Shown here in pieces: positions 24,279 through 36,713 of a DNA stretch of 64,000 nucleotides (the stretch's first letter is position 1; every line of letters starts with the position of its first letter). The notes under the pieces were generated by a model, which saw nothing but the letters and a program-made list of their open reading frames with translations, had not been told where the DNA came from and did no database searches. This stretch comes from Axinella damicornis. Lineage: Eukaryota > Porifera > Demospongiae > Axinellida > Axinellidae. Where the stretch lies: NCBI GenBank assembly GCA_963931865.1, contig OZ007507.1:1994913-2058912 (forward strand), in the 5' to 3' direction. The position numbers and the translations under genes are program-made.

Positions 24279-26373
24279 TCTTACTAACCTTGAACAACAC
24301 ACCCCAACCTGTTTGGCTTCCTTCAAGAAATGTTTGTTGTTTTTTTTTTTGTTTGAATTGAACAGCACCAGTTTACATGAATTTCCAGGTGTTGTCACTG
24401 ATGTTTTTGTGTTTCTCTGCTACTGGTTTGTGGAAGTATATTATGTAATGCCCTAGCCCCGATCATAGCCCATCACGGCATGCACCATGTTTTGTAGACT
24501 CCATGTGTTCAACTGTAGCATCAAGTTGTTCACGATACTTTATATCTTCCTCTCAATTGAATGGCAATGCTTCCTCAGTTAATAATACAGTGCTCTGCTT
24601 GGGGAGTGGGGGTGGGGCTCCTTTGCAACTCTGCTTGGGGAGTGGGGGTGGGGCTCCCTTGCAACTCTGCTTGGGGGGTGGGGCTCCCTTGCACCTCTGC
24701 TTCAGGGAGTGGGGTGGGGCTCCCTTGCAACTCTGAAATATGGCATGGTGGGTGGGCATACGTGGCATGCACTCACCTCCCATATTATTCTCTCCCCCTA
24801 TCTATAATATCGATCACCAACTCCACCGGCCTGCATGCACAGGGCCTGGGGGTGGGTGGCTTACACCTGTACATGTACCCCCCGGCCCATATGCAGTGCA
24901 GGCATGCATGGTGCCCAGGAATATATACATCCCCCTATGCTCCCCACCCATGCAACCCCCCTATATATGTGCTCTGGTAGGGTGGCGTCTGGGAACGTGC
25001 ATGTCTTACAAGGACGAGGTTGTTGCTGTGACAGTTGGGGTTATAAGTAGTTCATCATCAGAGTCAGGCTGGTCGAAGGTAGCTAAGTGAAAAGAGCTAT
25101 TCTCCAGTAACCTTCAGTAATCTCAGAAGAATGCAAGGAGAAGGGAGGGAAGGGTAAGGAAAGAAGGCAGCTAGGAGGAGGGAGGCAGTTGTCAACTTTC
25201 CTGTATGCTTAGCTAGGGAGTTCATAAAATACCTGCAGAGATAACTACCATAGATAATTGTGAATCTAGTCAGCATTGTGACTGCTACAATTTGAGTTGG
25301 TGTCTGAAATACAGTAGAGACTACAGAAGAGATGAGGGAGTTGGCAGATACTGTGCGGAGATGGGCTCCTTGAATAAAGGAGAGTGAGTGGTGTGTGGAG
25401 AACTAGTGGTGTACAATGTAGGTAGTAGGTGCATGGATGGGGAAGAGCTCACTCTAGGAAGTGGGTGCATAGTGCCCGCAATCTTCAATGTCATTGGGAG
25501 CAGACTGATCGAGAAGCTGGAGCAAGATCTTCAGGTGCAGACCCAGAGACTTAGCTATATGAGGAGAGGGACAACCTAGTTACTCATTGAAAGAAAAACG
25601 TATGTTGTACTTGTGAGTTTGCATGTGATAGAGAGGGATTTGAACACCCCTTCCCTCAACATATGCGTATCGATCTCTAGTCTTCTTTCGCACGGGGTCT
25701 GGGCACATGTACATTGTCCTGACAGTGCAATTATAATAATAATTATGTGTGTAATTATAATATGTGTGGGTAACTATAGTGATCAACTGCGATTCCATGT
25801 GTACGATCACTGCTCATTGCTCCCCTCAACTTTTGTCAATTAAACGCTCGTGGGTAAAACGGCATAGCACAACAATTTGCCGTTTCTAGTCGCTGATCAC
25901 ACTGAAAGCCTGGAGAAAGATCGTTTCCATGACATCATTCGTGCAATCAACGCTTCTGGTTTGTAAGGGCAACATTCCATTCTGGGGACCACTCGAATGT
26001 GTGTGTCCAGACAGACCCTTCCTCCTCCCCGTGCAAAGGGTCTGGTTCTGAGACTTAGCGTATCTCCACATTGATTGATAGGTCGGGATGCAGCACTAGC
26101 TAGGTCCGGAACAAAGAATGGTGGAGAAGCAGAAGCACACATACATACGAGGCTCCCTTAATTGGCAATGACCTATATAGTATACACGCAGCAACTTCTG
26201 TTCACACTGTGCAGCAGTGCTTTCTGATTGCCAGCTGCGCATGCAGTAGAGAATGTTTGGAATCCCTGCGCTATGCGCTAGCGGTGAGCGTGAGGCTCGA
26301 GGCCATATAGGGTTTCTGCAAACACGCAAATTGACCAGCTTGAAGTGTACACACTGCACATGCAGGAGGCTCA
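24279..26373. other. Intergenic region between the unrecognised gene and the PAQR gene
   Basis: It begins with 3' UTR including a T-rich run near 24340-24352. A 36-bp-scale tandem repeat (CTGCTTGGGGAGTGGGGGTG, four copies) lies at about 24598-24735. A TAGTCTCG-type fragment ends near 26057. Near 26235 the words CTGCGCATGCAG and GCGCTATGCGCTAG resemble NRF1-type promoter sites before the PAQR start. I see no coding gene. Confidence 0.5.
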
Positions 26374-27480
26374 ATGGAGGGCCCCGCAAGGTTCGAGAGG
26401 ATGTCTACCGAAAACGGGAAGTTGTTGAGAAGAGCAAAAACCGCAGCAATTCTCAAGCCGCGGTCTGCGCAGAGGAAAGTTACTGACTTTCAACTTCGCA
26501 GGAGAGCTACGGAAGGAAATATGACATATTTGAGCAGGCTTCAGATGGGAGCGGCAAGTCTGTTGACCATATGCATGGGATGTGCGAAAATAGTTAACTG
26601 GACCTGGAATGTAGTATCCTTCAGTTGTCTCCCCAGTTGGTTGCGGGACGGCAATGAATTTCTTCAGGGTGATCATCGTCCCACCATGTACTCATTCGTA
26701 GGTTGTGCGAAGAGCATGTTCCGATTGCACACAGAGACATGGAATATCTGGACTCATTTCTTGGGGTTTCTATTCTGGCTGGCTCTTAGCGTGAGAGCAT
26801 GTGTGATCGGCGGTGACGCAAGCTTTCTCTTCAAGGGGATTCAGGTTCACAACCTCCCTTGGGTGGAACAGGCACTCTTGCTTCTGTTCTATGTTAGTGA
26901 AATGGCTGTATTTTCCTTCTCTTTCTCGTTTCATCTGTTCTCCAACCATTCAAGAAGGGTGTACCTGCTCTTCAGTCGACTAGACTATTCAGGAATCACG
27001 TTCGTTCTTTCAGGTAGCTTTATCCCCTCATACTACTACGGGTTGCACTGCAGGCCCTTGGCTCTGTACACACACGTCACAATTCAGTGCCTTCTCTCTG
27101 TCCTTTGTGTCTGTGCTACCTTCTGGTTTAGTGCACCTAGGTACCGCATGCTTCGTTTCACTCTGTTTACTCTCCTTGGATTCTATGCAGTGATCCCCAC
27201 GACGCAGATCATCATGCAAGATGGGCTCTGGTTTGCTAGACATGCTTACTGTCTATCAGGCATTCTCACAGCAGCACTGTTCGCTGTTCTTGGAGCAGTG
27301 CTGTACGTGTTGAAAATTCCAGAACGATTCTTCCCTGGGAAAATCACTGTCTGGGCAAGCAGTCATCAGTTCTGGCACCTGTGCTGTATCATTGTGGGTC
27401 TGCTAATGTACAGCTCAGTGCTGGACATGATCAAGTACAGAATGAATGTTGGTGGCTGCACTGATCATGAGGTCTTATGA
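26374..27480 (+). CDS. ADIPOR: Adiponectin receptor-like PAQR family membrane protein, intronless
   Basis: A single 368-codon exon encodes a seven-helix PAQR protein of the adiponectin-receptor branch. Family hallmarks are present in order: LPSWLRDGNEFLQGDHRP (86-103), FRLHTETWNIWTH (116-128), FHLF with His187, LDYSGI with Asp204, IPERFFPGK (315-323), SHQFWH with His331 and His335, and a GGCTD C-terminal tail. The three histidines and the aspartate match the zinc site of human AdipoR1 with the same spacing (17 residues His to Asp, 4 between the last histidines). Family members act as zinc-dependent ceramidase-like receptors. ATG at 26374 is the first in frame. The lack of introns is odd, as the vertebrate genes are split. 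Confidence 0.93.
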   Translation: MEGPARFERMSTENGKLLRRAKTAAILKPRSAQRKVTDFQLRRRATEGNMTYLSRLQMGAASLLTICMGCAKIVNWTWNVVSFSCLPSWLRDGNEFLQGDHRPTMYSFVGCAKSMFRLHTETWNIWTHFLGFLFWLALSVRACVIGGDASFLFKGIQVHNLPWVEQALLLLFYVSEMAVFSFSFSFHLFSNHSRRVYLLFSRLDYSGITFVLSGSFIPSYYYGLHCRPLALYTHVTIQCLLSVLCVCATFWFSAPRYRMLRFTLFTLLGFYAVIPTTQIIMQDGLWFARHAYCLSGILTAALFAVLGAVLYVLKIPERFFPGKITVWASSHQFWHLCCIIVGLLMYSSVLDMIKYRMNVGGCTDHEVL

Positions 27481-28085
27481 TAACTAATGAACAGATTGAT
27501 CTACCACCTTTCACCTATCCAGCAACTAGTGTTGTACATGCTGTTATTATATCACTACATTGCTAATTATTGCGTATGTAAAATTCTTATGGGTATTTAA
27601 TTTGACTGCTACAGGGTGCATAGGTTATGATCATGATCAAGGGCTTTCGGCCAACACAATCTTGCAATTGTGACTATACAATCATGCATGCATATTGCTG
27701 ACCAGTCACTGGCTTATACACAAGTCTTTTGTCACTTGCAGAAGAAACACTGTGGTGAGGGGGCCTGGGTATACGTATAGGAGGCTAAACTATAATTATA
27801 CTTATGATATCATCAGATACCTCTCTTAAGCATGTATTATGTGGCTGCATAAGTGCACGTTACTTGCAGCTACTGCATAAGCTAGAATCCTGAGATGAGG
27901 ACACACAGTCATTAATCCAAACGAGGGAGACCTAGTCTCGGGCCTGGGAACGAGGCTATATAGGGAGACCACACCACTTCAATCCATAATAATGTGTTGA
28001 ATTGTAGTACAATAAATACTCTCACCAAAGATAGACTAAATGATCATTTCGTAGAATTCAAAAAACGGCACTCTAATAATAAATC
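27481..28085. other. 3' intergenic region between the PAQR gene and POR
   Basis: The convergent 3' ends of the two genes lie here. AATAAA occurs on the + strand near 28011, a plausible poly-A signal for the PAQR gene. A small hairpin remnant lies at 27933-27961. Confidence 0.5.
27933..27961. mobile_element. 29-bp hairpin remnant with 9-bp target duplication
   Basis: TAGTCTCGGGCCTGGGAACGAGGCTATAT-type core lies between two perfect copies of AGGGAGACC (27924-27932 and 27962-27970). Confidence 0.75.
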
Positions 28086-31000
28086 CTAGCTCCAGACATC
28101 CTGGAGGTATCGTCCTCTCTTCTGCAGTTTCTTCATGTACTCAGTGGCGCTATTGGTGTCCATCTGGCCCTCCTCCTGAATGATCTCAAGCAGAGTGCTC
28201 TGCACGTCCCGAGCCATGTTGCGGGCATCACTGGAGAGGGTATACCCAGAAGCAAAGTAGAGAGTGAACTCTCATGAAGGGTACAGGCTCACTGAATGGT
28301 GACTACAGGGAGTTATTATTGAGCTAATTAGCATTCAAGTGGGGGATCATATTATGCACCCCAAAGTGCTAGTAGTCACAAATGCCAGACCACAATGGTG
28401 TACGGAGTTAGTGGGCTGCTAATTGACAACACATAGCTACACTAGTTTGACGCTCCTTCACACCATCTCCTGATACACCACAACTGGATTTGAAACAAAA
28501 TCGCTGAGAGATGGCTGACATACAAGAGGTAGAAGCTAGTGTTCATGTATAGCTGAACAGTTAAGTTAATTAACCCTTTCCCAACTAATGATGCCGTATG
28601 GCGCCATGAGACTTTCAGCTTCATGATGTCACATCCGGCAATGTCCTTGGGAGATAGGCTCTGCACCAGCAGAAAGGGCGGGGCAGGTGGGTGGGTGCAC
28701 CCGAAGGGTGCAAACAGCATGGCTCAGCTTTGAACAGCCCTTGGTTAGAGCCAGGTAGCCCATTTCTCGGGTTTTAAGCATAAATGGGCCTAGAAAACAG
28801 TGGTCTCACCTTGCAGAGCCTCGAATTCCAGTGTTCAAGGCTGATTTTTCTGCTAGAGCGAGTTACCGTCGCCCGAGCACCTTGATCACGTACACGTTAA
28901 CGAGTGGGTGTGGTCAGAATCACGAATGTGGAAAGCATGGTTGTGTGCAGTTCTGTGCGAAGTTTTGAGCGTGAAAACCGTTGGGAACCTTATCTAGGGT
29001 ATGCTTAAGTAGATTACAAGCTAAAAAACGGACCTCCATAATCTGTGGTTGGTAAAGAGTTAAGAAAGCAAGCTTGGGTACATCGGGTATAGCACTCTGT
29101 GCTGGTTGACGGTCAAAGCCTGTATCACGTGAAATTTCACACGGCGTTTGTACCAATAGCAAATAGCAACAAACCTGTGTTGAAGGCTGGGAACCAGCCT
29201 ACAAGAATGACATGTACCAGGTGAAAAATATCACACCATGGCAATGGGATATGAAATGAGAATCCATACATGGTATCACCTACCCACACACGTAGAAATA
29301 TCCCTGCTGCTCAAGGAAGCTCCATACTTTCTTTGCGTCCTCCTTCAGCTTATGCTGCACGTACACCTTATCAGGCTGGTCCCGAGAGAAGGCAACCCGG
29401 AGTGTTGTAAGCACACCTGTCTTCTCGTAATCTGTCAGTTCTTCTTCGTAAATGTAGTCATCATTTTTATGCCGGCATCCAAAGTACAGAGCAGTGTTTC
29501 CAATCTCTCTACCTGCACGACATAGCAAGTTTCCAATAATAGCCTCATACCCAGACCTAACCAAAATTAATATAAACTTGGGTGTTAAATTTTAGTGATT
29601 GAGGAGAGTTATGAAAATTTATCAACGAAATTCCCCGATCTACAGTATCGTACAGACATCTTCACCACATCTGAAGTTACGCAAACACAAAAAGGTGACT
29701 GCCCGCATATAGTCCCTGCTCTGTTTCTCTCTCACCTTGGTCCCTGGTGACCTTCCTGTCCTGGATGAACCCTCGGAAAGGAGCCAGCCCTGTGCCGGGG
29801 CCCACCATGATCACCGGGCAGATGGGACGGTAGGGCAAGCGGAGGCTGGAATGTCGAACAAAGATGGGGATGTGGACCACCGGACCACCTAGGGAGGGGA
29901 TTCAGGGTTATTGTCAGGGAGAGGAATGCATAATGAGATTCATAGCATTCCATCTTTCTGCCCTTGGTTGTTTTAGCAGCCACTTGAAGTACTTGACCAG
30001 GCAACCTTCCCAGGGCAAAAGGGCAGAGGACACAGGTTAGAAGTCCAAAGTGCATGGTTAGAATTCCAAAGCACAAAAACAGAGGGGTGCAAATTGAGTT
30101 CAGCATGGCTCCCAAAAGTGACCTACAACATTCGCTATGCCATTTCTCAGGACAGAGACGTTACCTGGAATGTTTTCCAGGCCAATTCCTTGGACGTATC
30201 AAGATGTTTGCTTTTGTCCCAGCAAACTATCAGGCACTGCTGCAGTGCACCCCGCAACAGGCCGAGCGAGAACACTGGATGTGCATGCAGGTTCACTGCT
30301 GTGTTGGGTTTATTCCCATTTGGTCAATTCCTACTTTGCCAATTCACTTTGTGTCAACTCAACTTCTCAATTTCTCACTTTGTCAATTCCCACTTGGTCA
30401 ATGTTGATGAAGTGGAAGTTGACAAAGTGACAAAGTGAGAAGTTGACAAAGTAGAGTTGACGAAGTGATGTGGGAATTGGAAGACAATGCTCTAGTTTCT
30501 GGGCTGTTATACTCCTCCAAGATGAGAGATCAGGTGTGGCTAGTAAGCTCTTTCCAGTCATGTGATGCAGAATATACGTACAGTAAATCAATTGTAGGTC
30601 TTCTGGACGCAAACTTTGTACATTCTGTTGCAAAAGAACAGGATGTGGGCGGGGTCTAGGAGAACAAGGCAAGGTGGGACAGAGACTGTACCGTTGTTAA
30701 CCCGTTTCTGTAGGGTTTTCAGCCAGCTGGTGGTCACGCCCCTGTTGGTCCGACCCGTACTGGTCTCATACTCCACCAGGACAGCGGTGATGTGGATGGA
30801 GTTAGGGTACATCTGAGTGAGGTGGGAGGAACAAGTGCGGAGAGGAGAGGTTGGGGAGAAGGGATACGTGATGGTGGAAGAGTCGGGGGGGGGGGGGAGT
30901 AGTGGGAAGAGAGGGGAGAGAAATTGGGAAGGGAGGGCAAGGAATTGGGGAAGCAGTGAGAAGAGAGGAAGGAGGGAAAAGTGGAAAGTGGTGGTAAGAG

Positions 31001-34000
31001 TAGAGGGGAGGGGGGAGAAGGAATTGTGGGAGTGGCAGAAAGAGTTGGAGGGAGGTCACCATGAGACCACACAGCAATACAACGGTACAGGATTGTTTCA
31101 CTGGGCAATTGGCTCACCTTGGGAGAGGAGGAGATGGAGTAATATCGTGCCTGCAGTCGAGGCAGAAGCTCCAATAGATAGTCCAGTGGAGGTTTGAACG
31201 AGGGGAGGTCCTCCAGCATGGTCACGATTGTACGCCTGGCATGCACTATCCACTCACTGTACTTGTGCTGTGGAGAACAAGGGGTATTATCACTTGAAGT
31301 CTTAACCAATCACAAGGCTGCATTGTACCCTTAGACAGGAAGTGGAAGCACTATTAGGATTTTGTGGTCTTACAGCCAAATGAATAATCATTTTTGCAAT
31401 TGCAGCCAAGAAGCAATGTGATTGGATGGATATTACTATAAACGTTCTTGCAGATTACAATCACCATGTGACACACCTTTCCTTCCTCAGTGGCTGAGGT
31501 GATGAGCATCAAGAAGTCCCTCTCTTCCGGATTGGACGCATACTCCGCCAGCTCCCGCAACACGTTGGTGCGGGGACAGGAGGTGATGTCGACATAGTAG
31601 GACAGTGCAGTGCGGTAGGTGGTGGGGCAGGGGAAAGGATGCTTCTTCGTGGCTTGCTCTGAAAAGCGGGGAGGGAGAGAGGAAGGATTTGATAACTCGG
31701 AGCTCCCAAAGGACTAGCTCACCAACCTAGGTAGCCAGTGTGAAACACTCTTGTATGAGAAACACCACCATTGAAACAGAGCAGGAGTGTACAAAATGAT
31801 GGGGAGTTTGACAATAACATTGTGTACTGCAATGTCACAGATTTGTACACTAAGTCCAATGTTTCACTTTCATATGACCTTTGAGTTCCGTGCTGGCTAA
31901 AGTGGATGGTCATATAATATTATGTATACCCTTCACGTTTTTCGCCCTGTGGTTCATGCAGAGTGTGAGAATCACAGTATTATACCGGCAATATCATCTC
32001 TAGTGCATACATGATTGTCAGAGCAGCGTAGACCCCAATCTGGCTTTATTCCCAATTTCCCATCCCATACTGCACACTGGATGTTGGAATGGCCTGGAAA
32101 GCTGGGTACCTACCGTCCACATTGGTCAAGGTGAAGACTGTGTCCAGATTGGCGCTCAACAGCTCTCCGATCCTCTCCACGAGCTGAGGGTTGTTGACGG
32201 GGAAGATGGCCACGTGGTCCCCAGTCACGTAGCTCAGTTTGCTTCCAGTGATGTCCATCTCAACGTGCATGCACGACCGCTCCCCATCCTTGTGCAGCTC
32301 ACGGTTCACCCGCACAGGAGCAAGGAACGGGTTCTTGGCATTGAAAGAACTATAATGCATTGCAAGCATACATGTATGTGCATGTGTGTGTGTTGAGTGT
32401 ATATGTGTTCAGTGTGGGTATGTGTGGTGTGTGTGGTATAGCGGAGGGGAACTACACTACCTATTACATCAAGACACATGTTTTGCATAACTGAGTGTCG
32501 TGCCGTGTGACCTGGGAACGAGGCTAAAGTTGTATTTAAGATCACACTCACGGCTTCTGGTTCTTGTATGACCCCAGGCGGTGAGGCTCTCCAGTGAAGA
32601 CCTTCTCCGGGGGTAGGTCGGTGTGCTCTGTTAGCACATACTCCCTCACCATGTTCTCCTGGGAGGAGCTGTCAATGCCAAAGGCCTGGCACAGCGCAGG
32701 CCACAGGCCCTCCTTCCACGTCACGAAGTCCTCCTCAATGCTGCATTGTAGGGTAACACCACAAGCACATGAACAAACATGAGCCAGAACTGCCACTGTG
32801 GAACAATAATGGATTCCCAACCCTCAGAAATGGTGGCTAAGCTCAAATGTGCATGAGAGGTCGGCCACAGTTACAGATGACAATTTCTTGATGACATGTT
32901 CAAGAAATGCAGCACAGCCTCTGAGCCTCTCATCGCCAAGGACACCCCCATCACCATATAATATTATAGCCGGGTCCATGAGTGATCTCCATCTTTGTAG
33001 CCATCACAGAGGTACGCAGATCCATGAAGAGATGTCTCAAAGATGAATTGGCTCACAAGTTTTTGTAAGAGTGCATTTAGCACAGCGTAAGTACACGTAA
33101 CCATTATATATATACGTATATGTGTGGCCCCGACTTGCTCTGCAGGCTACGTACCCGACCAGGTGAAGTGCAAACTTTGAGCCCACATAACTCAGACATG
33201 GAACATGTTTTCAGTCTCCAAGTTGGAGGTTTCTTTACAATATATACATGAGGGCTAACCCCTTCAGAAATGTGGGGTGTGCTTTATTTGGAAAAACACA
33301 AATTGTAACTATCATACAAGCTACATCACGTGGCACTCACTTGCCATCGTCATCTCCCTCCCCGAGTGGATACATCCTCTCAGCACCAAGTTCTGCAAGC
33401 TTCTTGTCCATGAACCTCCCCATGGAGTTGAAGTGCTCGTAGGTCTTGTTCCCCAGACCAAACACAGTGTATCTGCGCACAGGAACAGACATCCCATTTC
33501 AGACGCACATCAACAACGTTCGTGTGCATTATCTAAGCAAGCCCCACAAGCAGCCTTGTTCCCAGGCCAGTAGTACGTTCCCAGGCCAGTAGTAGCATGA
33601 AGGAACTCGTGGAAGAGCTTGTGGACGAGGCTACCCCACATAGTTGAGACTTAGGAGGAAAGTTTCCCAAGAAACTGTGAGGGTTTCACTCACACAATGA
33701 GCACTTGGAAACAAACGGTACAGCAACTGTACTTGCTAAGGCCTCTGCCCCTCCACGGCTGAACAAATGTACATAATTATATGCATGAAAACAGGACACA
33801 GCCGACCATAAGCTACATGCTAACCCTGGAGACTGGGGCTCAAGTACCTGAGACCACTGAGAGCAAAGTCTCCATTCTTGAGCCACTCGTCGAGCTCCTG
33901 AGCATTGTCGGTAGGGTCTCCCTCCCCGTAGGTGGACATACAGAAGATGGCAAGAGAGTTATCGATCTCCGAGCAAAGCCGCGTCAGATCCTCCTGTGGG

Positions 34001-34736
34001 AACGAAAGTGGAAAGCCAGCTAAACAAGTACCAAGACTATGAGCAATAACAGACTTGTCAGCAATTTCAAAACTTTGTACAGACCACTACATTAGTAAGG
34101 GAAATACTTTGCGCAAATATGCCAGAAGGATAGCAAGAATGACTACTTGTAAATTGAGGCACTTACGACAAACTGACAATGTCGAGAGGTTGAGCAGCTG
34201 TAACACATTGTTGCAGTCCAGATCCCACATTATGAGGCTCAGTTTTTGCACAGTGCTGATCAAGACCAGGGTGTACATAATGGCCACATTCAACTGCCAT
34301 CACATCTCAGCTAGCTACAGATGTGTAGTAGCCATTCACGAGATTCTTCTGAGGTCTGACAGATTGTGCTTGACCAACTTCATCTGCCGCCACTCCATTG
34401 ATGGTCTCCTTCTCGGGCTCGTAGCTGGGAACTACGCTAACTATTGATGCTACCAGCTTGGCTACTACTAAAGTCATCACAGGGCTAATCACTAGCCTCG
34501 TTCCCAGGCCGCGTGGGTGGCCTGGGAACGAGGCTAGGCTAATCACATGACCAGTGTGGTATTCAGTTACTTCAGAACTGAGTAACAAGTTAAGACTAAC
34601 CCAATCTGTGCACTCCTCAGGGTCAAAGGTCATTGCAGGCAGCCCATGTCGGTTCGCTTCCTTGGCTAGGCGTGCAGAAAACTCCTCTGCTGTGCCGGTC
34701 TGGGAGCCGTAGAACACAACCACCTTCTTCTTCTGT

Positions 34737-34767
<31 letters not shown>

Positions 34768-36505
34768 GGGGGGGGAGGGGGACAATGTTATTGTAGGGTT
34801 TAGCAATCATTTAAGGTACAGCACGAGATCCATTGGAGAGACGACAGATAGACGACGGACAGGTGGACAGAACCGACTGCTTAACCCCACCTCACACATG
34901 CACGTGTGGGCTACCACATTGAGTACATGTGTGTTATATATTATACTTAGTATGTCATATTATCAGAAGTGGACAAATAAAGTGGATGTTGGGAATTTAG
35001 TGGGAAATCCGTGTGTAAACCGGATTGTATTATTATGAGAGTTTGAGTTTTTGAGATGGACATGCAACACCATGATGTGGATAGCCTCGTTCCCAGGCCA
35101 TCGCCCAGCCTGGGAATGAGGCTACGCTGCGGAGTGAATCCACAACATCCTGTTGCATCAGAAATAGCACAAGCATATCACTGACTGTGTGGTGACATCA
35201 TAGCTATAAATAGAACAACCTCAACCATATCACAGGAATTTCATCAGCCAAGGTCGAACTATCATCAGGAGTGAATAATGACGAAGACAGAGAGATGTCC
35301 TCAAGATGCACCACGACTGCAGAACCCCATCATAGTTGGTGCAGTTAGGGTCACACATGGTACCCAAGCTACTCTGAATGAAGTCTTCCAGCCATTATTT
35401 GATCCTACGGAGCAGAAAGCTTGTACTTAGGAAATATCATTAACAGCACTCACCCTGGATTTCATTCTTGCTAAAAAGTTTCCACCAAGAGAATCACCTG
35501 TTGTCTGCACGGGCTTGCCAATAAGACTGTGTGTGTGTGTGTGCAGGTAAAGTAACACATGCAGCTTCATACACGAAGTGGGCAGAAAGGGGATTCCCCC
35601 CAAGGGTCTACAAGCCTCATGGTTATAGAAAAGGCATAGGTGGTGGAACCGGTGAGGTGGCAGACTTATTTTTCTCACTCCGCCCACTGGAAATAAAGAA
35701 ACATATGGCTGGCCCGCGAGATTAGCCCCACCCCCTTTGCTGGTAAGGATTGAAGGCCAGTCTGTAATCCAACCACTTCTCTCCCTGCACAAGTAGCACA
35801 CTCTGCAAGATTTGGAAGTATGCAATTACTTATAGTCTCGCGGGCCAGACATTCGCGGCACGCACGGAGAGGGAGAAAGAACATTTGGTCACTATAGACA
35901 GGTTTCTGTGGCATGGAGGAATTAAAAAACGTGCCGTAATGTCACGAGGAAGGAAGTGTCTGCACCGCCGTTCTGCGAGGTCGGTGATCAGCAATAAATG
36001 GTTGCGTGTTGCTCTTGCCGTTTGCTTGCAACTGTAAAGGACATCTGGCTTGCAAATCTGTTCTTGTTCTCATTTGAATCTGTACGGATCATGTGACCAA
36101 TACGAAGGTAAATGCAATTATTGAACGCTCTCCAATCTGATTGGTGCCGCCAACATTCCGGCGATGTCCACAAAAACGTGTCTAAAGTGACCAGACGTTC
36201 TTTCTCCCTCTCCGCGTGTGCCGCGAACGTCTGGCCCGCAAGACTAGCAATTACCATGGATCAACTGCCACACCCCCGTACACGCCCACCCCCAAAGCCC
36301 AAACCATCTCCCTCCCTCACTTGACATTGATGCTCAGCTTCCTGCTCAATTTCTGCTCTTCTCTCCTCTTTCTCCAGTACCGCACAATGAGTGCCACCAC
36401 CACTGCCAGCAGTCCCAATATGAGAACCACATCCAACACCCCCAGAAAACCATCTTCCCCCGCCTCCCCAGAGCTTTCCATCGGCATAGGTTCTTTCTCC
36501 GACAT
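28086..36505 (-). CDS. POR: NADPH-cytochrome P450 reductase (POR)
   Basis: This ER-membrane diflavin enzyme passes electrons from NADPH through FAD and FMN to P450s. Coding exons, 5' to 3' on the minus strand: 36505-36321, 35526-35454, 34732-34601, 33993-33848, 33472-33341, 32740-32552, 32349-32114, 31658-31477, 31267-31118, 30812-30692, 29888-29736, 29512-29284, 28230-28086. The sum is 2073 bases, 690 residues (human about 680), and all phases agree. Visible features: N-terminal anchor 20-41; FMN motif SQTGTAEEF (96-104) and [13 protein letters not shown] motif RYYSIS (466-471); NADPH motifs [10 protein letters not shown] (544-553) and CGDARNM (642-648); C-terminal DVWS with the conserved Trp. 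Start and promoter are shared head-to-head with RAD1. Confidence 0.97.
28566..29060. repeat. Dispersed repeat R2, copy 2 (last POR intron)
   Basis: It shares blocks with 3636-4012, with its right part in inverted order relative to that copy. No protein is seen. Confidence 0.7.
30320..30460. repeat. Short degenerate repeat of GTCAATTCCCACTT / AAGTTGACAAAGTG
   Basis: TTGGTCAATTCC, CTTTGTCAATTCCCACTT and their complements GAAGTTGACAAAGTG alternate here, giving a local foldback inside the POR intron between exons 30692 and 29888. Confidence 0.6.
30818..31060. repeat. 240-bp purine tract (pyrimidine on the POR strand) before an acceptor
   Basis: A G/A-rich tract starts just beyond the POR exon 30812-30692. 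On the minus strand it is a very long pyrimidine tract ending CCCACCTCACTCAG at the acceptor. The Glu/Gly and Pro/Ser open frames are artefacts. Confidence 0.8.
34493..34536. mobile_element. 44-bp hairpin element with 10-bp direct repeats
   Basis: TAGCCTCGTTCCCAGGCC ... GGCCTGGGAACGAGGCTA sits between two perfect GGCTAATCAC words (34483-34492 and 34537-34546) in a POR intron. Confidence 0.85.
34733..34783. repeat. (TG)n followed by poly-G at POR exon 3 acceptor
   Basis: TG repeats and a run of about 30 G directly precede the exon on the minus strand, so the acceptor reads poly-C, CACACACA, then CAG. Confidence 0.85.
35082..35124. mobile_element. TAGCCTCG hairpin element in POR intron
   Basis: TAGCCTCGTTCCCAGGC ... 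GCCTGGGAATGAGGCTA. No clear direct repeat is left. Confidence 0.65.
35830..36246. mobile_element. Non-autonomous hAT-like inverted-repeat element, copy 2 (uninterrupted)
   Basis: The ends TAGTCTCGCGGGCCAGAC and GTCTGGCCCGCAAGACTA are inverted repeats, and 8-bp GCAATTAC flanks both sides (35822-35829 and 36247-36254). The internal sequence matches copy 1 (GTCACTATAGACAGGTTT; CTTGCAACT.TAAAGG), but without the nested hairpin: GTCGGTGAT occurs once near 35979. It lies in POR intron 1. Confidence 0.85.
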
Positions 36506-36713
36506 AACTTTTAGAGTTTGAGAATGTTATTCTACAATATCTGGGACTGTCATCACCATGCAGTCCTGTTTCATGCTTTTCTGCAAGGTCGAAGTTCAAA
36601 TGATGATGCAACTTCCGGTTAAAATCTACCATGACGTCATACGTCTGTAGTATTTTCTGCATGCGCGTTGCGTAGAGCGCATGCATGCACTGTTACTGGG
36701 ATGCGATGTCATC
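36506..36713. promoter_or_regulatory. Shared divergent promoter of POR and RAD1
   Basis: Only 208 bp separate the two start codons. The interval contains a perfect CRE TGACGTCA (36632-36639), an ETS-type ACTTCCGG (36611-36618) and NRF1-like GCATGCGC (36659-36666) and AGCGCATGCA. All three classes are common in animal bidirectional promoters. No TATA box is evident. Confidence 0.7.

Noticed and set aside
25388..25579. 63-codon + strand ORF
   Set aside because: Short, without splice or promoter context and without similarity I recognise.
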